Source: Polymyxa betae (taxonomy: Eukaryota > Endomyxa > Phytomyxea > Plasmodiophorida > Plasmodiophoridae). From it: a stretch of 49,108 nt of DNA. Positions 46,360-49,108 of the stretch are shown here, piece after piece. The stretch covers positions 1 through 49,108 of the forward strand of contig RBZT01000691.1 in the NCBI GenBank assembly GCA_003693705.1, written 5' to 3'. Below the pieces are notes generated by a model, which worked only from the letters and a program-made list of their open reading frames with translations, was not told the DNA's origin and ran no database searches. The position numbers and the translations under genes are program-made. How positions within the stretch are numbered: the first letter of the stretch is position 1; each line of letters begins with the position of its first letter.

Positions 46360-47672
46360 TTAGAGACTGTCATCCGTCAAATACTGATCACTGACGAAAC
46401 TGTCGTTGTTGTAGTCATCGACACTGTCATGATAATAGTGTGGATTCACAAAATTTTCATCGCTATCAATATCATAATCGTGCAGGAATGCACGAAGTTC
46501 AAGCTCGTCCTCAGGGAAGAGGTCCGGCTCAGGTTCATATGACTGGTTCAAAACAGAGAAAATCTCTTCCAGCGAAGTGAAAGGCCTTATTGAATCGTTC
46601 CAGGAATCTCGCAAAAAAGCAGGGATCTCATCCAAGCGAAGCCAGAATTTCCATCAGAATAAAAGACTTCGAAGTTCCAAGCTTGGGTGACGTACTCTTG
46701 AATGAACTTCCAGGCGTCGCTGAAACTCAAGCTGTCATCATCTGGTTTCCTGTGCTGGTTAAAATCATAATACGACCTCAATGATGTCTCAAAATTGTTA
46801 AAGACATCATTCATATTATCCATATTATAGTGGCATAACGTCTGGCACTCATAGGGATATAGCTCCATGTTGGAATTATGGCGCCAATACATCTGTTCGT
46901 CGGGGCCGAGAAACCAGACGCCGCCTTCCAGCAGGTATTTCATCACCATCGGAAACTGTTGTGATACCCTCTCATCCCCGTTCGACAGATGCAATCTCCC
47001 CAGAGCAGTTGAGACATCTGAATCGTGTAGCGCGACCAGATTCGAGTTGGAAAGCCCTTCCCAGCAATGCTTCCCTCGCATGTACACTACAAACGCGTCC
47101 ACAAGCTTCGAGCCGCTCTTCAATATTATAACATCACCAACTCGGAGGTGTTTCTTGTCCATGTATTCAGACTTGGGCATGCTATATTTACCACTGTGAG
47201 ACCATGAAAATGAACCAAGCCCAGATAGATGAAGGCTAAGATTGGGCCGAAGACATAACGCCGGTTGCAGAAGAAAATCATTCCAAGTTGCAGTAGGGTG
47301 GACAATGAAGTTGTAGATCGTATCTAAAGGCCCGAATGGGCAGCAGTATGGGCAACCGTTAATACGGGTATTGGGGCATTGTCGCAGGTAAATGCTGTCA
47401 AACATATCTCCAATGAACTGATTGAGATTGTGCATCTGAAGAGGTATATAATGGCATAGTGGAGAGCAATGCCTTTTCATACGATCCCAGAAATCTGGAT
47501 TTTTATGTGCCAGATCTGACAGAATTCAACCCTAACGAATGCCGAAATATCCATGACAATTACCACAATTTTTACAGGCGATTGCATCGTTCAGACTCAC
47601 TATATCGAACGCCTCAAGATACTTCAGAATAGGCCCATAGTCAACAGTAGACAATAGCTGACTGAATTTCAT
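46360..47672 (-). CDS. F-box-like protein with uncharacterised C-terminal region
   Basis: Minus-strand exons 47672-47567, 47515-46668 and 46626-46360 join in phase to 406 aa; introns are 51 and 41 nt (the second has a weak pyrimidine tract, and a one-base frameshift is the alternative). Exon 1 reads MKFSQLLSTVDYGPILKYLE then AFDIVSLNDAI, the L-x-D-x2-IL-x-YL-x5-D-x2-SL pattern of an F-box, and exon 2 continues with NPDFWDRM as F-box proteins often do. The middle (HLRVGDVIILKSGSKLVDAF, CQTLCHYNMDNMND) recalls no domain I can name. The end is very acidic. If the F-box is real it would recruit SCF ubiquitin ligase. Confidence 0.6.
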
Positions 47673-48027
47673 CCTGAATCAACATCCCAGAAAACATATG
47701 AAGTTCGGGTAAAATTAGGCCCATATCAGAAAGCCACCCAGAATCTGCTTGACGGATCTTCACACAAACCAAATGGACGGTGGTGTCGATGTCGCTACAG
47801 CAAGCAACCAACCTTGACAAACCGGTTTAATCAGGTCGAATAGAATGTGTCTAATTATACAATGTGGTTGACATCAGTACACTATAAAGCGGTGTAACAG
47901 TATAGCAACTGCTCGACAAGTTTCAATGAAAAGGGATCCTCTTAGGAGACATTAGTGTGCTTTGAGAGAAATCGATATGAAGTGAATGCTGCGAGGTTCC
48001 GTAAGTCTCCCAAGGCGGCAGATTCGT
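47673..48027. promoter_or_regulatory. Divergent promoter region of the F-box-like and NDUFAF1-like genes
   Basis: The two genes read outward from this stretch. A longer plus-strand frame from 47955 starts at GTG and is not in the mature NDUFAF1 frame. No single control site is picked out. Confidence 0.35.
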
Positions 48028-48964
48028 ATGTCGTCGGTTACGGCCTGGACACGGGCTCGTCATGCCTGGAACGTGTTCCTGCAGGACACCAGAGACGGTA
48101 CGAGCTACCGGTGTCCATGATAGATGTGCAGGTTAACACATTGCATAGTTGTGTCAGGGGATATTCTACGACCCCCTGTTCCTAAGCCAGTTCCTCTCGT
48201 CAGGTTTCGAACCCAGGACGACGTTAATAGGTTTCGCTTGCTTTGTGATTCTCAATATGGCGGTATTCTAACAAGTTGTTATTTATTACCGATATATTCA
48301 TGGATTCCAGGTCATTCTCAAGCGACATTTGAGCTCGGCGAAGGCTCAGAACCGGATCGTAAATGTGGTATGTTGTTCACACCATAGGCAAAGCTATCGG
48401 CTAAGCTTATAGGTAGGTGTTCTGTCTGGCTTCTTATCGGTAGCGCCAGCAACAAATCCTGACGTGAAGCGAAGTGGCTTCATAGGAATTACCTCACCGG
48501 AGCAGTTTCCCCCATGGAATGTCGCGCTTGCTCCTAATTTAGGTATGCTATATTCATTTGAGCGCTCGATATCTGAATGCTGCACAGACATTCGATGCAG
48601 GACTGATGGCAGGTTATACGCCATTAATATCCATTGCGAAATGGCGTTCGAGACGGGCCTGTTCTGGCAAGGATTCATCACAGGAGGTGACGGAGAATGG
48701 CATACATTACAGCTGCCATTATCGCGATTCCTGCCTGTGATGGCCGGGCGTCTTGCAGCAGGTGAGCATTGCTAAACTTTGCATGCATCTGGTACTGAAT
48801 TGGCTTTTGCAGGCAAATGGAATATGAATCTGGAGAGCATCATCAAAGTTGGCGTTAGTGTCATGGGCAAGCAAGGCCCATTCAAGTTCGAGCTGGAATC
48901 AATGACGGCGATGCCGTCTTCAGAAGAAAATGATGCCAAGGATGATTCCACTGAAGTCCCATAA
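48028..48964 (+). CDS. NDUFAF1: Complex I intermediate-associated protein 30 (CIA30/NDUFAF1) family
   Basis: Six exons (48028-48110, 48204-48262, 48311-48367, 48417-48542, 48588-48761, 48813-48964) fit in phase, giving about 216 aa; introns are 45-93 nt. The family is a mitochondrial chaperone for complex I assembly with a CIA30 beta-sandwich. Recognisable parts: DDVNRFRLLCDSQYGGHSQA followed by TFELGEG, GVLSGFLS, RSGFIGITS, LDIRCRTDGRLYAINI, TGLFWQGFITGGDGEWHTLQ, LPLSRFLP and a final strand region GPFKFELESM. The short basic start MSSVTAWTRARHAWNV suits a mitochondrial presequence. The first exon and its ATG are the least certain. The order of motifs is otherwise complete. Confidence 0.82.
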
Positions 48965-49003
48965 GAAACATGATGACAAGGATGATTCCACTGAAGTCCC
49001 ATA
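48926..49003. repeat. Tandem duplication across the NDUFAF1 stop codon
   Basis: The last codons of the gene and its stop (from GATGCCAAGG to CCCATAA) are repeated 39 bases downstream with one base change (GATGACAAGG). The second copy is after the stop and so is non-coding. Confidence 0.85.
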
Positions 49004-49108
49004 ACCAGTTTCTTAGAATTGAGCAGATGCTTCTATTTCTATCCTTCAGCATAATGTCGATAAATAAAACTGTGATCTATCCCTCGATATTGTAGGAGTG
49101 TCTTGTTC

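Noticed and set aside
47955-48185. GTG-started frame at the NDUFAF1 5' end
   Set aside because: It is out of frame with the CIA30 exons; the ATG at 48028 splices in phase and gives a mitochondrial-type start.

Overview
The window is nuclear DNA of a eukaryote. Protein-coding genes are split by many very short GT-AG introns (about 39-60 nt, occasionally 73-93), which can be placed because the exons on both sides join in phase into recognisable proteins. It also holds three Pol III-type tRNA genes, eukaryote-only families (KDEL receptor, TONSL, DH-PH exchange factor, NDUFAF1) and decayed LTR retrotransposons and DNA transposons. The lineage cannot be fixed from sequence alone. A small-genome protist fits; the tiny, dense introns and mid-range GC would suit a plasmodiophorid-like or other parasitic protist, but that is only a guess.

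Layout. 1-11 kb: a Ty3/gypsy pol remnant, a 717-bp element with 19-bp terminal inverted repeats (TIRs) and an 8-bp target duplication, a frame-broken secreted/ankyrin-like gene, a KDEL receptor, a membrane-anchored AIG1-like GTPase with a broken 5' part, and a KIAA1143 homologue convergent with a small unknown gene. 11-18 kb: a secreted GH3 glycosidase (beta-xylosidase type, with one GC-AG intron), a ferritin, an Aha1 N-domain co-chaperone, and a protein with two UBZ-type zinc fingers and a conserved-looking uncharacterised C-terminal part. 18-25 kb: a large TPR/UBL/LRR protein of the TONSL/Tonsoku family, divergent from the zinc-finger gene. 25-32.5 kb: two more KDEL receptors and three identical tRNA-Arg(ACG) genes around a gene for a 1152-aa protein with tandem WSD/WHIM-like repeats fused to a DOT1-like methyltransferase domain. 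33-39 kb: a nest of broken Ty1/copia, inverted repeats, a DDE transposase remnant and a MITE. 40-49 kb: a DH-PH-PH-PH exchange factor, the complex I subunit NDUFV1, an F-box-like gene, and the complex I assembly factor NDUFAF1.

Themes. Two replication/repair candidates (TONSL-like and the UBZ protein) share an intergenic region. A chromatin methyltransferase with a WSD ruler-like N-terminus lies nearby. Two complex I genes sit within 5 kb. KDEL receptors are amplified to three copies whose predicted signal-pocket residues differ from the animal receptor. All exon joins are my own reading by eye; no search or splice model was run.
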